Shown here: in pieces, positions 27,501 to 37,450 of the stretch
Position numbering within the stretch: the first letter of the stretch is position 1
Layout: every line of letters starts with the position of its first letter
DNA from: Tsukamurella asaccharolytica
GTDB lineage: Bacteria; Actinomycetota; Actinomycetes; Mycobacteriales; Mycobacteriaceae
DNA: 64,000 bases
Direction: 5' to 3'
Assembly: GCF_007858435.1 (NCBI RefSeq)
Contig: NZ_VIGW01000007.1
Span: 62,001-126,000 of the forward strand
Position numbers and translations under genes: made by a program
Notes under the pieces: model-generated
The model's input: the letters and a program-made list of their open reading frames with translations, nothing else
What the model was told of the DNA's origin: nothing
Databases searched by the model: none

Positions 27501-27568
27501 CGCAGCTTCTGCGGGAACTCGTCCCGAGCTTCGTTGTTCTGTTCTTCCGGCGACGTGTTGTCGGCCAC
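24509..27568 (-). CDS. rne: ribonuclease E/G family endoribonuclease
   Basis: Central mRNA-decay and rRNA-processing nuclease of 1019 residues. Order: an IF2-N-like helical module (about 20-60, LRVHALARLLGLTSREVLAHL), a long acidic/basic low-complexity region to about residue 330 with Arg clusters, the S1 domain (NIYLGRVQNVLPSMEAAF, about 430), the catalytic DNase I-like part with DFIDMVLESNRD (about 734), and the zinc-link motif CQACAGRG (about 793), then an Ala/Pro/Glu-rich C-terminus. This N-terminal extended plan is the actinobacterial one. GTG start, with AGGAG 8 bases upstream. Confidence 0.95.
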   Translation of the reverse strand: MADNTSPEEQNNEARDEFPQKLRVHALARLLGLTSREVLAHLSELGFVARSAHSSIDRSAAERVRDRLAEASAGSTDAEAPVSERAAAAAAEAPSAEQPTPAEEPAAVEQPAPESAPSLFSAVPVAEPVVEQGPSNFDANVPLFLQPEQVEQAPRKARAAKKDSEPAPETGPARQSGPAPEDAAAPAAPADEAVESATEVADAAPSTDQNGDDEAGGNRRRRRGRRGRGRGRGETADEQDGQEPTEGDTSGEADSSAPRADGEKTDGDKADEASSDDADGDDVEDVTDGGSRRRRRRRRRRGTGEDGAEATPSDDPPNTVVHEREPRQRTRRDEVRGISGSTRLEAKRQRRRDGRDTVRRRPPILTESEFLARREAVDRVMVVRERTGVGPSEGQDGHTVPHPQDYTQVAVLEDGVLVEHFVTSSSSASMVGNIYLGRVQNVLPSMEAAFVDIGRGRNGVLYAGEVNWDAAGLDGNARKIEQALKPGDQVLVQVSKDPVGHKGARLTTQISLAGRFLVYVPGGGSAGISRKLPDTERKRLKEILKEIVPADAGVIIRTASEGVSAEELAGDVARLQAQWAEIEEASSQKGVKALYEEPDLLVKVVRDLFNEDFSKLVIEGGRAWGTVEKYVSTVAPDLLPRVEKFDKAHADAPDVFAAYRIDEQLAKAMDRKVWLPSGGTLVIDRTEAMTVVDVNTGKFTGAGGNLEETVTRNNLEAAEEIVRQMRLRDIGGMIVVDFIDMVLESNRDLVLRRLTEALGRDRTRHQVSEVTSLGLVQMTRKRIGTGLVEAFSTPCQACAGRGVIVHDAPVESSGGSEDTGRSGEKSDGSGRKKRKRAKSDGAAQAPAAAPAKEPAAHKGEHPMFRAMASHHDDEHPQGPTAGGENGAEAATEGATVERAAVEQVVETIADAPAAEAPAAEAPAVEATQAEKPAGTASRRRRVARKAPTTTSAAPQTIVVDLAAPAPDAPSATDSVGDGGGASVAEPARKRARRRAAARPAGPAAGGSVSDGADKADQPV

Positions 27569-27810
27569 TTACTGTCTCCTACCGACCCCCGGGCGCGATC
27601 ACTGCTGGTCGCGGCCACGCGGGGGCGTGTCATGTGGTGCGGGCGAAGGAGTTCTCCTACCGCCCCACGTTTGTCAAGGTCTGCACGTGTCTCGTGCGTG
27701 GCGCACGCTGGCTCGACGTTCTGCGAGCCAGCCGGGCCGGTCGGCGCTGCACGGTTGCGCGCGCCGACGTGCGTCCGGAGTCAGTATCCCACACGCCCCG
27801 GGCAGTACGG
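27569..27810 (-). promoter_or_regulatory. rne promoter/leader region with stem-loops
   Basis: The 320-base gap between rne and ndk contains no gene. On the minus strand it holds a perfect -35 hexamer TTGACA at 27672-27677 without a convincing -10, and a perfect 9-bp hairpin (GCTGGCTCG at 27707-27715 with CGAGCCAGC at 27724-27732). A second GC-rich element (CGTGCG...CGCACG) adjoins it. A structured leader before rne fits the known autoregulation of RNase E in other bacteria, but that is an inference here. The rest of the gap (27811-27855) is the ndk terminator. Confidence 0.4.
27707..27732. other. 9-bp perfect inverted repeat in rne leader
   Basis: GCTGGCTCG and CGAGCCAGC flank an 8-base loop, 139 bases upstream of the rne GTG. 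No U run follows on either strand, so it is not a simple terminator; it may be a protein operator or an RNA structure. Confidence 0.5.
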
Positions 27811-27855
27811 AAAAGTATCGGGCCCGCGCCGCGCGATGTCGCGCGGGCGGGCCCG
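27811..27855 (-). terminator. ndk terminator
   Basis: A long GC-rich hairpin (27819-27855, arms CGGGCCCGC-CCGCGCGA and its near-perfect complement) is followed on the minus strand by ATACTTTTCC. It lies 34 bases past the ndk stop. Confidence 0.75.
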
Positions 27856-27888
27856 TGGGATCAGGGATGCGGAACAGGTTTCCGCAGG

Positions 27889-28302
27889 TCAGGCAATGCC
27901 CGGGAACCAGAGGGCGATCTCGCGCGCGGCGGACTCGGGCGAATCGGAGCCGTGCACCAGGTTCTCCTGGGTCTCGAGGCCGAAGTCGCCGCGGATGGTG
28001 CCCGGCACGGCCTTCTCGACCGGGTCGGTGCCGCCCGCGAGCTGGCGGAACGCGGCGATCGCGCGCGGCCCCTCCAGAACGGCGGCCACGACGGGCCCGG
28101 AGGTGATGAATTCGAGCAGGGAGCCGAAGAAGGGCTTCTCCTTGTGCTCGGCGTAGTGGCCCTCGGCCACCTCGGTCGAGACGTGCTTGAGCTCGAGGGC
28201 CGCGATGGTGAGGCCCTTCCGCTCGATGCGCGCCAGAATCTCCCCGGAGAGGCCGCGCCGCACGCCGTCGGGCTTGATCAGAATCAGAGTCCGCTCAGTC
28301 AC
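27889..28302 (-). CDS. ndk: nucleoside diphosphate kinase
   Basis: This 137-residue enzyme transfers the gamma phosphate between nucleoside triphosphates and diphosphates through phospho-His117, in the [12 protein letters not shown] signature. [17 protein letters not shown] at the N-terminus is standard. The start is GTG. It sits 19 bases after the DUF4233 gene and closes the folC-DUF4233-ndk series with its own terminator. Confidence 0.97.
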   Translation of the reverse strand: MTERTLILIKPDGVRRGLSGEILARIERKGLTIAALELKHVSTEVAEGHYAEHKEKPFFGSLLEFITSGPVVAAVLEGPRAIAAFRQLAGGTDPVEKAVPGTIRGDFGLETQENLVHGSDSPESAAREIALWFPGIA

Positions 28303-28321
28303 GACCTCAGCCTAACGGGCC

Positions 28322-28735
28322 TCATTCGGCGATCGGTTCCTGCCCCGGCAGCCGGCCCTCCGCCATGCGCTGCTTCACGTCGCGCTCGATGTAGGCGATG
28401 TACACCCAGACGATGGCGAAGACGACGCCCACGGCGCCGATCCCCCAGTGCACGACGAAGCCCGCGATGACGGCGACCTGCAGCGCGAGGAAGGCGGGAA
28501 TGGCCCACGGCTTCTTCACGACCATGCACCCGCCGAACATGAGCGCCGCGAGGATGAGCACGTACGCGATCTTCAGACCGGAGAGCCCGGGCGAGAGCCG
28601 GACCACCACGGGGAGGGCCAGCAGGACGACGATCATCTCGAGGATCAGGGTGCCGGAGAGGATGCCCCGGAAGCTCTTCCACGGATCCTTGGGGGGCGGG
28701 GTGAACCTGGGGTTGGATGCGGGGGTTCCCGTCAC
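28322..28735 (-). CDS. DUF4233 membrane protein
   Basis: This 137-residue protein has a proline-rich cytosolic start (SNPRFTPPPKDPWKSFRG) and four predicted membrane helices, ending in a short basic/acidic tail (YIERDVKQRMAEG). It corresponds by position to Rv2446c between folC and ndk, a conserved actinobacterial gene of unknown function. The GTG start overlaps the folC stop by four bases, so the two are translationally coupled; a link to folate chemistry is suggested only by that position. Confidence 0.85.
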   Translation of the reverse strand: MTGTPASNPRFTPPPKDPWKSFRGILSGTLILEMIVVLLALPVVVRLSPGLSGLKIAYVLILAALMFGGCMVVKKPWAIPAFLALQVAVIAGFVVHWGIGAVGVVFAIVWVYIAYIERDVKQRMAEGRLPGQEPIAE

Positions 28736-30150
28736 TGGGGTTCCTTTCCGAACAGCGAGCGCGCGACACCGGCGGTGACCACGGAACCGGTGATGAGGAC
28801 GCCCACGCCGGAGGCGGGGCCGTCCTCGTCGTCGGATTCCTGGTCGGCGAGCGCGACGGCGGTCTCGACCGCGTCGACCATGGTGGGCGAGGTGACCACG
28901 CGGTCCTCGCCGAAGATCTCCTCGGCGATCGCCGCGAGCCGCTCGACCTCCAGCGCGCGGGGCGAGCCGTTGTGGGTGACGACGACGGTGTCGAGCGCGG
29001 GCTCGAGCGCCGTCAGCACGCCGACGGCGTCCTTGTCCGCGAGCACGGAGACGACGCCGATCAAGGTGCGGAAGCCGAACTCGGTCTCGATGGTGCGCGC
29101 CAGCGCCTGCGCGCCGTGCGGGTTGTGCGCCGCGTCGAGGAGCACCGTCGGGGCGCTGCGCACGCGCTCCAGCCGGCCGGGCGAGGCGGAGTTCGCGAAA
29201 CCCTCGCGCACCGTGTCGAGGTCGAGCTGCTGGTCGGCGCCGGCGCCGAAGAAGGCCTCGACGGCGGCGAGGGCCACGGCGGCGTTGTTGGCCTGGTGCT
29301 CGCCGTGCAGCGGCAGGAAGACGTCGTCGTAGACCCCGCCGAGGCCCTGCAGGGTGAGCTGCTGACCGCCGACCGCGACGCGACGCTCCACCACCGCGAA
29401 CTCGGAGCCCTCGCGCGCGACCGCGGCGTCGGTCTCGACCGCCTTGCGCAGCAGAACGTCCATCGCCGCGGGCTCCTGCTTGCCCACGATCATCACGGTG
29501 TCCTTGGGGATCAGCCGCTCGGGCGCGCGCTTGACGATGCCGGCCTTCTCTCCTGCGATCGACGCGAGGTCGGGGCCGAGGAGCTCGACGTGGTCGAGGC
29601 CGATCGGGGTGATCACGGCGACCTCCGCCGTCACCACGTTCGTGGCGTCCCAGGTGCCACCGAGCCCGACCTCCACGACGGCCACGTCGACGGGGGCCTC
29701 GGCGAAGGCCGCGAAGGCCATGGCGGTGAGCACCTCGAACTTGCTCATCCGCGGCCCGTCGGCGGCCTCGGACTGCGCATCGACGAGTTCGATGAAGGGC
29801 TCGAGCTCCCGGTAGGTCTCCACGTACTGCCGCGCGGTGAGCGGCGCGCCGTCGATGGCGATGCGCTCGGTGGCGAGCTGCAGGTGCGGGCTGGTGATCC
29901 GGCCGGTGCGGCGCGAGAAGGCCAGCAGCAGTGCGTCGATCATCCGCGCCGTCGACGACTTGCCGTTGGTTCCGGCGACCTGGATCGACGGGTACGCGTC
30001 CTGCGGTGAGCCGAGCAGTTGCATCAGAGCGGCGATGCGCGTGAGCGAGGGCTCGATCTTCGTCTCCGGCCAGCGCTGGTCCAGTTCCGCCTCGACCTGC
30101 GCCAGTTCGGCGAGATCGTCGGGGTCGGCGGCGAAGGCGGGAACCGTCAC
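28732..30150 (-). CDS. folC: dihydrofolate synthase/folylpolyglutamate synthase
   Basis: This 472-residue Mur-ligase-like enzyme adds glutamate to dihydropteroate and then further glutamates to folates. ATP-binding motif [13 protein letters not shown] near residue 55, KAGIVK and [14 protein letters not shown] later are FolC hallmarks. The GTG start at 30150 overlaps the valS stop by four bases; an upstream extension of the frame would lie opposite real valS codons and is rejected. Confidence 0.95.
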   Translation of the reverse strand: MTVPAFAADPDDLAELAQVEAELDQRWPETKIEPSLTRIAALMQLLGSPQDAYPSIQVAGTNGKSSTARMIDALLLAFSRRTGRITSPHLQLATERIAIDGAPLTARQYVETYRELEPFIELVDAQSEAADGPRMSKFEVLTAMAFAAFAEAPVDVAVVEVGLGGTWDATNVVTAEVAVITPIGLDHVELLGPDLASIAGEKAGIVKRAPERLIPKDTVMIVGKQEPAAMDVLLRKAVETDAAVAREGSEFAVVERRVAVGGQQLTLQGLGGVYDDVFLPLHGEHQANNAAVALAAVEAFFGAGADQQLDLDTVREGFANSASPGRLERVRSAPTVLLDAAHNPHGAQALARTIETEFGFRTLIGVVSVLADKDAVGVLTALEPALDTVVVTHNGSPRALEVERLAAIAEEIFGEDRVVTSPTMVDAVETAVALADQESDDEDGPASGVGVLITGSVVTAGVARSLFGKEPQ

Positions 30151-32834
30151 GCCGCTCCCCCGCCGAGCTGCGCGATCCGGGCGGTGAGGCGCTCGACCTC
30201 TTCCTGCGCGACGGCCCGCCGCCCGCGGATCTTGTCGACGACCGCGTCGGGCGCCTTCGCAAGAAAGGCGTCGTTGCCCAGCTTGGCGGTGGTCCCGTCG
30301 AGCTCCTTCTGCGCCGCCTTGAGATCCTTCTCCAGCCGTGCCCGCTCGGCCCCCAGGTCGACGGTGCCGGACGTGTCCAACTCGACGGTGACGGTGCCGC
30401 CCACGAGGCGGACCTCCAGCGACGCGGTGGCGGCGAAGCCGTCCTCCGGCGGAGTGAGCCGGCACAGGTTTGCTGCGGCGGCGGCGAGCGAGGTGAGGCC
30501 CGCCTCGTCGAGCCCGCTGAGCCGGGCGGCGACCCGCTGCCCGGGCTTGAGCAGCTGGTCGCTGCGGAAGCGGCGGATCTCGGTGACCAGGCGCTGCAGG
30601 TCGGCGAAGCGGCGGGCGGACTCGACGCCATCGGCGGGGATCTCCGCCGGGGCCCGCTCCGGCGACGGCCAGTCGGCGATCACCAGGGACGTTCCGCCCG
30701 TGAGCGCCTTCCACAGCACCTCGGTGACGAAGGGCATCGTCGGGTGCAGCATGCGCAGGACGACGTCGAGGGCCTTGCCAAGCACCAGGCGGGTGTTCTC
30801 CGCGACCGCGGCGTCGTCGCCCTGCAGCTGCAGCTTGGCGACCTCGAGGTACCAGTCGCACAGCTCGTCCCACGCGAAGTGGTACAGCGCCTCGCAGGCC
30901 TTACCGAGCTCGTTGTCGTCGAACGCGGCGTCGGCCTCCGCCTGCACGGCGGCGACGCGGTCGAGGATCCAGCGGTCGGCGTCGGTCAGGTCGGCGCGAT
31001 CCGGCAGCTCCCCGACGCGGGCGTCGTTCATCAGGGCCAGCTTGGTGGCGTTGAACAACTTGGTGGCGAACTTCCTGCTGCTCGCGGCCGCGTCCGCGCC
31101 CACGTTGAGGTCGGCGCCGGGGATGGTGCCGCGCGCGAGGGTGAAGCGCAGTGCGTCGGCGCCGTACTCGTCGACCCAGTCGAGGGGGTCGATGCCGTTG
31201 CCCTTCGACTTGCTCATCTTGCGGCCGAACTCGTCGCGCACCAGGCCGTGCAGCAGCACCTCGTGGAAGGGCACCTTGCCGGGGGCGGTCGGCTCCTCGC
31301 CGACGAAGGTGCCGAACATCATCATCCGGGCGACCCAGAAGAAGATGATGTCGTAGCCGGTGACCAGCGTCGAGGTGGGATAGAACTTCGCCAGATCCGC
31401 CGTCTCCTCGGGCCAGCCCATGGTCGAGAAGGGGAAGAGTCCGGAGCTGAACCAGGTGTCCAGGACGTCGGGATCCTGCTCGTAGCCGGCGGGCGGCACG
31501 TCGTCGGGGCCGCAGCAGACGACATCCCGGTTCCCCTCAGCGTCGGCGGGGCCGTACCAGACGGGGATGCGGTGGCCCCACCACAGCTGGCGGGAGATGT
31601 TCCAGTCGTGCATCTCGTCGACCCAGTCGAAGAACCTGGGCGCGAGCGACTCGGGGACGATGGCCGTGTCACCGTTGCGCACGGCGTCGCCCGCGGCCGT
31701 GGCCAGCCGGTCGACCTTGACCCACCACTGCATCGACAGGCGCGGCTCGATCGGCTCGCCGGAGCGCTCGCTGTGGCCGACGCTGTGCCGGTACGGCCGC
31801 ACCTCTTTGACGATCCGGCCCTGCTCGGCGAGGGCGTCGCGGATCGCCCTGCGGGCGACGAAGCGGTCGAGACCGTCGAACTGCGTTCCGGTGCCGGCGA
31901 TGTGGCCGGTCTCGTCCATGATCGTGGGCATCGGCAGGTCGTGCCGCTGGCCGAGCGCGAAGTCGTTCGGGTCGTGCGCGGGGGTGATCTTCACGGCGCC
32001 AGAGCCGAACTCGGGGTCGACGTAGTCGTCGGCCACGACCGGGATTCGGCGATCCAGGAACGGATGCTCAAGCGTGGTCCCGACGAGGGCGCGGTAGCGC
32101 TCGTCGTCGGGGTGGACGGCGATCGCGGTGTCGCCGAGCATCGTCTCCAGCCGGGTGGTGGCACAGACGATGTGCGGCTCGTCGTCGTTCAGAGATCCGT
32201 AGCGGAAGGAGACGAGCTCGCCGTCGACCTCCTTGTGGTCGACCTCGAGATCGGAGATGCCGGTCTGCAGCACGGGCGACCAGTTGACCAGGCGCTCGGC
32301 GCGGTAGATCAGGCCCGCGTCGAAGAGCTGCTTGAAGATGGTCTGCACCGCGCGGGAGAGGCCCTCGTCCATGGTGAAGCGCTCGCGGGACCAGTCGACG
32401 CCCACGCCGATGCGGCGCATCTGGCCGGTGATGTTGCCGTGGCTGGCCTCCTTGAAGGCCCAGGCGCGCTCGAGGAAGGCCTCGCGGCCGATCTCGCGGC
32501 GGCTGGTGCCCTCGGCGGCGAGCTGCTTCTCGACGAGCGACTGGGTGGCGATGCCGGCGTGGTCGGTGCCCGGCAGCCACAGCACCTCGTAGCCCTGCAT
32601 CCGCTTGCGGCGGCACAGCGCGTCCGTGATGGTCTGGTCGAGCGCGTGACCGAGATGCAGGCTGCCCGTGACGTTCGGGGGCGGCAGGACCACGGAGAAT
32701 GCCGGCTTGGGCGAGGTGTTGTCGGCCGTGAAGTACCCCGCGTCGACCCAGCCGCGGTAGATGTCCGCCTCTACCGCACCGGGCTCCCAGGCGGCGGGAA
32801 GTCGGTCTGCGGCGTTCTGCGGATCAGTAGTCAC
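30147..32834 (-). CDS. valS: valyl-tRNA synthetase
   Basis: This 895-residue class-I synthetase charges tRNA-Val. The HIGH motif appears as [12 protein letters not shown] (about residues 54-65) and KMSKS in [12 protein letters not shown] (about 536). The CP1 editing domain ([17 protein letters not shown]) is complete, and the C-terminal coiled-coil arm ([16 protein letters not shown]) is present. GTG start. It heads the valS-folC-DUF4233-ndk unit, each overlapping or near-touching the next. Confidence 0.97.
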   Translation of the reverse strand: MTTDPQNAADRLPAAWEPGAVEADIYRGWVDAGYFTADNTSPKPAFSVVLPPPNVTGSLHLGHALDQTITDALCRRKRMQGYEVLWLPGTDHAGIATQSLVEKQLAAEGTSRREIGREAFLERAWAFKEASHGNITGQMRRIGVGVDWSRERFTMDEGLSRAVQTIFKQLFDAGLIYRAERLVNWSPVLQTGISDLEVDHKEVDGELVSFRYGSLNDDEPHIVCATTRLETMLGDTAIAVHPDDERYRALVGTTLEHPFLDRRIPVVADDYVDPEFGSGAVKITPAHDPNDFALGQRHDLPMPTIMDETGHIAGTGTQFDGLDRFVARRAIRDALAEQGRIVKEVRPYRHSVGHSERSGEPIEPRLSMQWWVKVDRLATAAGDAVRNGDTAIVPESLAPRFFDWVDEMHDWNISRQLWWGHRIPVWYGPADAEGNRDVVCCGPDDVPPAGYEQDPDVLDTWFSSGLFPFSTMGWPEETADLAKFYPTSTLVTGYDIIFFWVARMMMFGTFVGEEPTAPGKVPFHEVLLHGLVRDEFGRKMSKSKGNGIDPLDWVDEYGADALRFTLARGTIPGADLNVGADAAASSRKFATKLFNATKLALMNDARVGELPDRADLTDADRWILDRVAAVQAEADAAFDDNELGKACEALYHFAWDELCDWYLEVAKLQLQGDDAAVAENTRLVLGKALDVVLRMLHPTMPFVTEVLWKALTGGTSLVIADWPSPERAPAEIPADGVESARRFADLQRLVTEIRRFRSDQLLKPGQRVAARLSGLDEAGLTSLAAAAANLCRLTPPEDGFAATASLEVRLVGGTVTVELDTSGTVDLGAERARLEKDLKAAQKELDGTTAKLGNDAFLAKAPDAVVDKIRGRRAVAQEEVERLTARIAQLGGGAA

Positions 32835-32930
32835 CCCACGATTCTAGTCAGCGCACGCGAGCGGTTTCCGCGGGGCGTTTGCCGGTCCGCGTCGTCCCGG
32901 AGAACGGGTGGCGCACCGTCGAACGGATAC

Positions 32931-32967
32931 GACTGCGCCCCCGACCGGTTCGGTCGGGGGCGCAGTC
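32931..32967 (-). terminator. clpX terminator hairpin
   Basis: A perfect 16-bp stem (GACTGCGCCCCCGACC and its complement) closes a 5-base loop 12 bases past the clpX stop. No T run follows on the minus strand, so it is a strong hairpin of the I-shaped, U-less type common in actinobacteria. Confidence 0.7.
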
Positions 32968-32978
32968 AAATCGTGGGT

Positions 32979-34253
32979 CTACGCGCTCTTCTCCTGGCGC
33001 GCGTGGGAGCGCTTGCGGGGCACGATGGTCGGCAGCACGTTGTCGCGCACCGTCTCGCCCGTGACGACGACCTTCGCCACGTCGTCGCGCGACGGGATGT
33101 CGAACATCACGGGGTTGAGGACCTCTTCCATGATGGCGCGCAGGCCGCGGGCACCGGTGCCGCGGTGGATCGCCTGATCGGCGATGGCGCCGAGGGCGTC
33201 CTCATCGAACTCGAGCTCCACGCCGTCCATCTCGAAGAGGCGCTGGTACTGCTTGACGAGCGCGTTCTTGGGCTCCGAGAGGATCGAGACCAGCGACTCC
33301 TTGTCGAGGTTCGAGACGGAGGCGATGACGGGCAGGCGGCCGATGAACTCGGGGATCAAGCCGAACTTGATGAGGTCCTCGGGCAGCACGTCGGCGAAGT
33401 GGTCGACGGTGTCGACCTCCGCCTTGGTGCGCACCTCGTTGCCGAAGCCGAGGCCGCGCTTGCCGATCCGGTCGCCCACGACCTTCTCCAGCCCCGCGAA
33501 CGCGCCGGCCACGATGAACAGCACGTTCGTCGTGTCGATCTGGATGAACTCCTGGTGCGGGTGCTTGCGTCCGCCTTGGGGCGGCACCGACGCCTGCGTG
33601 CCCTCGAGGATCTTCAGCAGCGCCTGCTGCACGCCCTCGCCCGACACGTCGCGCGTAATCGACGGGTTCTCGCTCTTGCGGGCGATCTTGTCGACCTCGT
33701 CGATGTAGATGATGCCGGTCTCGGCGCGCTTGACGTCGTAGTCGGCGGCCTGGATCAGCTTGAGGAGGATGTTCTCCACGTCCTCGCCGACGTAGCCCGC
33801 CTCCGTGAGCGCGGTGGCGTCGGCGATGGCGAAGGGCACGTTGAGCATCTTCGCCAGCGTCTGCGCAAGGTAGGTCTTACCGCAGCCGGTGGGTCCGAGC
33901 ATGAGGATGTTGGACTTCGCCAGCTCCACGTTCTCGCCGCGGGCGTCCTTGCGCTCGCCGGCCTGGATGCGCTTGTAATGGTTGTACACGGCCACGGCGA
34001 GGTTCCGCTTCGCGGAGTCCTGGCCGATGACGTAGTTGTCGAGGAAATCGCGGATCTCGACGGGCTTGGGCAGCTCGTCCAGCTTCACGTCGCTGGTCTC
34101 GGCGAGTTCCTCTTCGATGATCTCGTTGCAGAGGTCGATGCACTCATCGCAGATGTACACGCCGGGGCCCGCGATCAGCTTCTTGACCTGCTTCTGGCTC
34201 TTTCCGCAGAAGGAGCACTTCAACAGGTCTGCGCCGTCCCCTATCCGTGCCAT
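32979..34253 (-). CDS. clpX: Clp protease ATPase subunit ClpX
   Basis: This 424-residue AAA+ unfoldase feeds substrates to ClpP. The N-terminal zinc-binding domain has Cys13, Cys16, Cys35 and Cys38 (CSFC, CDEC); Walker A is GPTGCGKT (about 118-125); Walker B in [14 protein letters not shown]; the ClpP-contact loop region IGF-like segment and sensor 2 ([10 protein letters not shown]) follow. It lies 182 bases downstream of clpP2, and a hairpin in that gap suggests partly separate expression. Confidence 0.97.
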   Translation of the reverse strand: MARIGDGADLLKCSFCGKSQKQVKKLIAGPGVYICDECIDLCNEIIEEELAETSDVKLDELPKPVEIRDFLDNYVIGQDSAKRNLAVAVYNHYKRIQAGERKDARGENVELAKSNILMLGPTGCGKTYLAQTLAKMLNVPFAIADATALTEAGYVGEDVENILLKLIQAADYDVKRAETGIIYIDEVDKIARKSENPSITRDVSGEGVQQALLKILEGTQASVPPQGGRKHPHQEFIQIDTTNVLFIVAGAFAGLEKVVGDRIGKRGLGFGNEVRTKAEVDTVDHFADVLPEDLIKFGLIPEFIGRLPVIASVSNLDKESLVSILSEPKNALVKQYQRLFEMDGVELEFDEDALGAIADQAIHRGTGARGLRAIMEEVLNPVMFDIPSRDDVAKVVVTGETVRDNVLPTIVPRKRSHARQEKSA

Positions 34254-34376
34254 GCCGTGCCTACTTCCCTTGCCGATGACTCGCCCGCCGCGTTGCTCAG
34301 CAGGTGACGTCTATTGTCGACGGTACCCGCGAACTTCCGTCCCGGCGACCGATATGAACAGCTTGCTAGAGGTGGC

Positions 34377-34423
34377 ACCGGGGGTCGCGGAACCCGCTCA
34401 CGCGGCGTGTCGCGACCCCCGGT
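34377..34423 (-). terminator. hairpin between clpP2 and clpX
   Basis: ACCGGGGGTCGCG (34377-34389) pairs perfectly with CGCGACCCCCGGT (34411-34423) around a 21-base loop that has its own small GCGG/CCGC stem. It begins 13 bases past the clpP2 stop. It is a terminator or attenuator separating clpP1P2 from clpX. Confidence 0.65.
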
Positions 34424-34435
34424 TTCCTGCTGCGA

Positions 34436-35104
34436 TTACTTCGCGGACGCCTTGCGGTACGGGAACACCGTGTCGACGATGCCGTACTCCTTGGCCTGGT
34501 CGGCCGTGAGGATGTTGTCGCGGTCCGTGTCCTTGCGGATCTGCTCGACGGTCTGGCCGGTGTGGCTCGCCAGGATCTCGTCGAGGCGGTTGCGGGCGCG
34601 CTCCATCTCGGCGGCCTGGATCTCCAGGTCGGAGACCTGGCCGCGCATCGACCCGCCTGTGCGGGGCTGGTGGATGAGCACCGTCGAGTTGGGCAGCGCG
34701 GCGCGCTTGCCCGGGGTGCCGCCCGCCAGCAGGATCGCCGCGGCCGAGGCAGCGGTGCCCAGCACCACGGTCGCCACATCGCAGTGCACGTACTGCATCG
34801 TGTCGTAGATGCCGAGCGCGTCGTAGAGGCTGCCGCCGGGCGAGTTGATGTAGATCGTGATGTCGCGGTCCGGGTCCTGCGACTCGAGCACCAGGATCTG
34901 AGCCATCACATCGTTCGCCGAGACCTCGTCGATCTGGTTCTTGAGGAAGATGATGCGCTCGTCGAAGAGCTTCGAGTACGGGTTCGTGACCCGCTCGTTG
35001 CCGTTGGCCGCGCGCTCGATGAACGACGGGACGTCGTAGCGGTTGGTCGCGGGGACGTGCAGGCCCTGGGCCGACATCGTGGTGGGGTAGTAACCCTCGG
35101 TCAT
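34436..35104 (-). CDS. clpP2: ATP-dependent Clp protease proteolytic subunit 2
   Basis: This 222-residue serine peptidase has the catalytic Ser120 in LGTAASAAAI, His145 in VLIHQP and an Asp near residue 196 (KDTDRD). The N-terminus has a propeptide-like extension (about 25 residues) before RYDVPSFIERAA. Actinobacteria assemble mixed ClpP1P2 rings, and this gene follows clpP1 by 16 bases. It matches the ClpP2 type (shorter than ClpP1 at the handle, [17 protein letters not shown]). Confidence 0.96.
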   Translation of the reverse strand: MTEGYYPTTMSAQGLHVPATNRYDVPSFIERAANGNERVTNPYSKLFDERIIFLKNQIDEVSANDVMAQILVLESQDPDRDITIYINSPGGSLYDALGIYDTMQYVHCDVATVVLGTAASAAAILLAGGTPGKRAALPNSTVLIHQPRTGGSMRGQVSDLEIQAAEMERARNRLDEILASHTGQTVEQIRKDTDRDNILTADQAKEYGIVDTVFPYRKASAK

Positions 35105-35120
35105 TTCAAGTGTCCTCTCG

Positions 35121-35714
35121 CTACTTGACGGAGCTCGCGCGGCTGACGACGTGATCGACGAAACCGTAGTCCCGGGCCTCCTCGGCCGTGAACCACTTGT
35201 CGCGGTCTGCGTCCAACTCGATCCGCTCGATCGACTGGCCGGTGAACTGGGCGTTGAGCCGGTTCATCTCCACCTTGGTCTTGCGGAACAGCTCGGCCTG
35301 GATGGCGATGTCGGCCGCGGTGCCACCGATGCCGGCGGACGGCTGGTGCATCATGATGCGCGCGTGCGGCAGGGCGTAGCGCTTGCCCCTGGCGCCTGCG
35401 GCGAGCAGGAACTCACCCATCGAGGCGGCCATGCCCATCGCGTAGGTCGCGACGTCGCACTCGACGAACTCCATCGTGTCGAAGATCGCCATACCGGCGG
35501 AGATGCTGCCGCCGGGCGAGTTGATGTAGAGGTTGATGTCCTTGGTCGGATCCTCCGCCGACAGCAGCAGCATCTGCGCGCAGAGCTGGTTGGCGATGTC
35601 GTCGTTCACCTCGCTGCCGAGGAAGATGATCCGCGACTCCAGGAGGCGGCTGTACACCGAATCGTTCAGGTTCAGGCCGGCCATTCCGGCCCGCATGGTG
35701 GGGTTGGAGGTCAT
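35121..35714 (-). CDS. clpP1: ATP-dependent Clp protease proteolytic subunit 1
   Basis: This 197-residue ClpP subunit has the catalytic Ser98 in GMAASMGEF and His123 in MMHQPSAG. I chose the ATG at 35714 because GGGAG lies about 9 bases before it and the product then has the family length; an ATG 36 bases upstream in frame is the alternative. With clpP2 it forms the mixed peptidase ring served by ClpX. No ClgR-type box was found in the 95 bases upstream. Confidence 0.95.
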   Translation of the reverse strand: MTSNPTMRAGMAGLNLNDSVYSRLLESRIIFLGSEVNDDIANQLCAQMLLLSAEDPTKDINLYINSPGGSISAGMAIFDTMEFVECDVATYAMGMAASMGEFLLAAGARGKRYALPHARIMMHQPSAGIGGTAADIAIQAELFRKTKVEMNRLNAQFTGQSIERIELDADRDKWFTAEEARDYGFVDHVVSRASSVK

Positions 35715-35809
35715 CCGCTGCTCCCTGCCTTTCTTTGCTGTCATCGACACTAACGAACGGGCAGGGCGGGTACGTCCCCCGGCACGCCCGGCTCCGCTGA
35801 GGGCAGAAA

Positions 35810-35838
35810 CGCCCCGCAGCCGGTCAGGCTGCGGGGCG
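35810..35838 (-). terminator. tig terminator
   Basis: A perfect 12-bp stem (CGCCCCGCAGCC with GGCTGCGGGGCG, 5-base loop) is followed on the minus strand by TTTCTG. It starts 13 bases past the tig stop. Confidence 0.8.
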
Positions 35839-35850
35839 CTCCGCGGGGTG

Positions 35851-37263
35851 CTACTTCTTGTCGGCCTCGGCGGTGATCTCCTCCGCCTCGGTGACCACGT
35901 CCTCCTCGGCCGCGGCCTCCTCGGCGAGCTCCTCGCCGGCGTCCTCGCGGTCGAACAGCGCCTTGGTGTCGACGGTGTTGCCGTCGGCGTCCTTGACCGT
36001 CACCTCGAGCACGACGTCCGCGAGGCCCTTACCGCGACGGACCTCCTGGAAGAGGGCGGGCAGCTGGCCGGCCTGCTGGATCTGCTGGATGAACTCCTGC
36101 GGCTGCATGCCGTAGCGCTGCGACTGGAACAGGATGTGCTCCTGCAGCTCCTGCTGGTCGACCTGCACGTCCTGCGCGTCGGCGATCGCGTCGAGCAGCA
36201 GCTGCACCTTGACCTGCTTCTCGGCCGACTCGCGCGCCTGGGTCTCGAACTCCTCGCGGGTGGTGCCCTGCGCCTTGAGGGCGGTCTCGAGGAGCTCCTC
36301 GTTGTGGCCCACCTGGTGCAGCACGTCGTGCACGTTGGCGTCGGTCTGCTCCTTGACGACGGCCTCGGGCAGCGGCACCTCGACGGTCTCGAGCAGCTTG
36401 TCGAGCACGGCGTCACGGATGTCGGCGGCCTGGCCGAGCTTCTTGTTCTGCTCGACCCGCTCGCGCAGGTCGGCGCGCAGCTCGTCGACGGTGTCGAACT
36501 CGCTCGCGAGCTGGGCGAACTCGTCGTCCAGCTCGGGCAGCTCGCGCTCCTTCACCGAGTCGACGACCACGGTGACGTCGGCCTCCTGGCCCGCGAACTC
36601 GCCGGCCACGAGGGTGGTGGCGAACTGCTTGGACTCGCCGGACTTCAGGCCGACGATGGCCTCGTCCAGCCCGTCGATGAGGTTGCCCGAGCCGACCTCG
36701 TGCGAGAGGCCGGTGGTTTTGGCGTCCTCGACGTCCTTGCCGTCGACGGTGGCCGACAGGTCGATGGTGACGAAGTCGCCGGTCTCGACGGCGCGGTCCA
36801 CACCCTTGAGGGTGCCGAAGCGGGCGCGCAGGCCCTCGATCTGCTCGTCGATGTCGGCGTCGGTGACCTCGAGCGACGGGACCTCGACCGCGATGGCCGA
36901 GTAGTCGGGCAGCGTGATCTCGGGACGGACGTCGACCTCCGCGGTGAACGAGAAGGTCTCGCCGTACTCCAGCTTCTCGATGTCGATCTCGGGCTGGCCC
37001 AGGGCCTTGACGTCGGCTTCCAGGACGGCCTGGCTGTACTTGCCGGGCAGCGCGTCGTTGATCACCTGCGAGAGCACGGCGTCGCGGCCGACGCGCGCCT
37101 CGATCAGCTTCGCGGGGGCCTTGCCCTTACGGAAGCCGGGGATGTTGACCTGCTGCGCGAGCGTCTCGTAGGCGCGATCGAAATCCGGCGCGAGCTCGTC
37201 GAAAGGAACCTCGACGCTCAGGCGGACGCGAGTCGGGCTCAGCTGCTCGACGGTGCTCTTCAC
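35851..37263 (-). CDS. tig: trigger factor
   Basis: Ribosome-bound chaperone and prolyl isomerase of 470 residues. The ribosome-docking signature is [16 protein letters not shown] (the GFRK loop), followed by the FKBP-like domain (about 160-240) and the helical C-terminal chaperone arms. The tail is very acidic ([19 protein letters not shown]), common in actinobacteria. GTG start with GAGGAG 6 bases upstream. It lies upstream of clpP1P2 as in Mycobacterium but is cut off from it by a terminator. Confidence 0.96.
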   Translation of the reverse strand: MKSTVEQLSPTRVRLSVEVPFDELAPDFDRAYETLAQQVNIPGFRKGKAPAKLIEARVGRDAVLSQVINDALPGKYSQAVLEADVKALGQPEIDIEKLEYGETFSFTAEVDVRPEITLPDYSAIAVEVPSLEVTDADIDEQIEGLRARFGTLKGVDRAVETGDFVTIDLSATVDGKDVEDAKTTGLSHEVGSGNLIDGLDEAIVGLKSGESKQFATTLVAGEFAGQEADVTVVVDSVKERELPELDDEFAQLASEFDTVDELRADLRERVEQNKKLGQAADIRDAVLDKLLETVEVPLPEAVVKEQTDANVHDVLHQVGHNEELLETALKAQGTTREEFETQARESAEKQVKVQLLLDAIADAQDVQVDQQELQEHILFQSQRYGMQPQEFIQQIQQAGQLPALFQEVRRGKGLADVVLEVTVKDADGNTVDTKALFDREDAGEELAEEAAAEEDVVTEAEEITAEADKK

Positions 37264-37450
37264 TCGTTCTCCTCGGGTTGGTATCAGCGGGAAGGCCGCG
37301 TGATGTGCGGTTTCCTGCGGGCAGCACGGGGCCCCGTCGGGCCCACGGCACTCGGGCCAGCGTACGCGACGGCGCCCGGCCAACGACAGCCCGGGCGGGG
37401 CGCCGACACGGTGGGCGCACGGGGCGCCGCGATCGTCCTAGTCTGACGTC

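Noticed and set aside
24410-28156. A very long open frame (about 1250 codons) on the + strand opposite rne and ndk
   Set aside because: It is the mirror of GC-rich codons of rne on the other strand; composition is repetitive Arg/Gly/Leu with no domain, and rne has complete family motifs.
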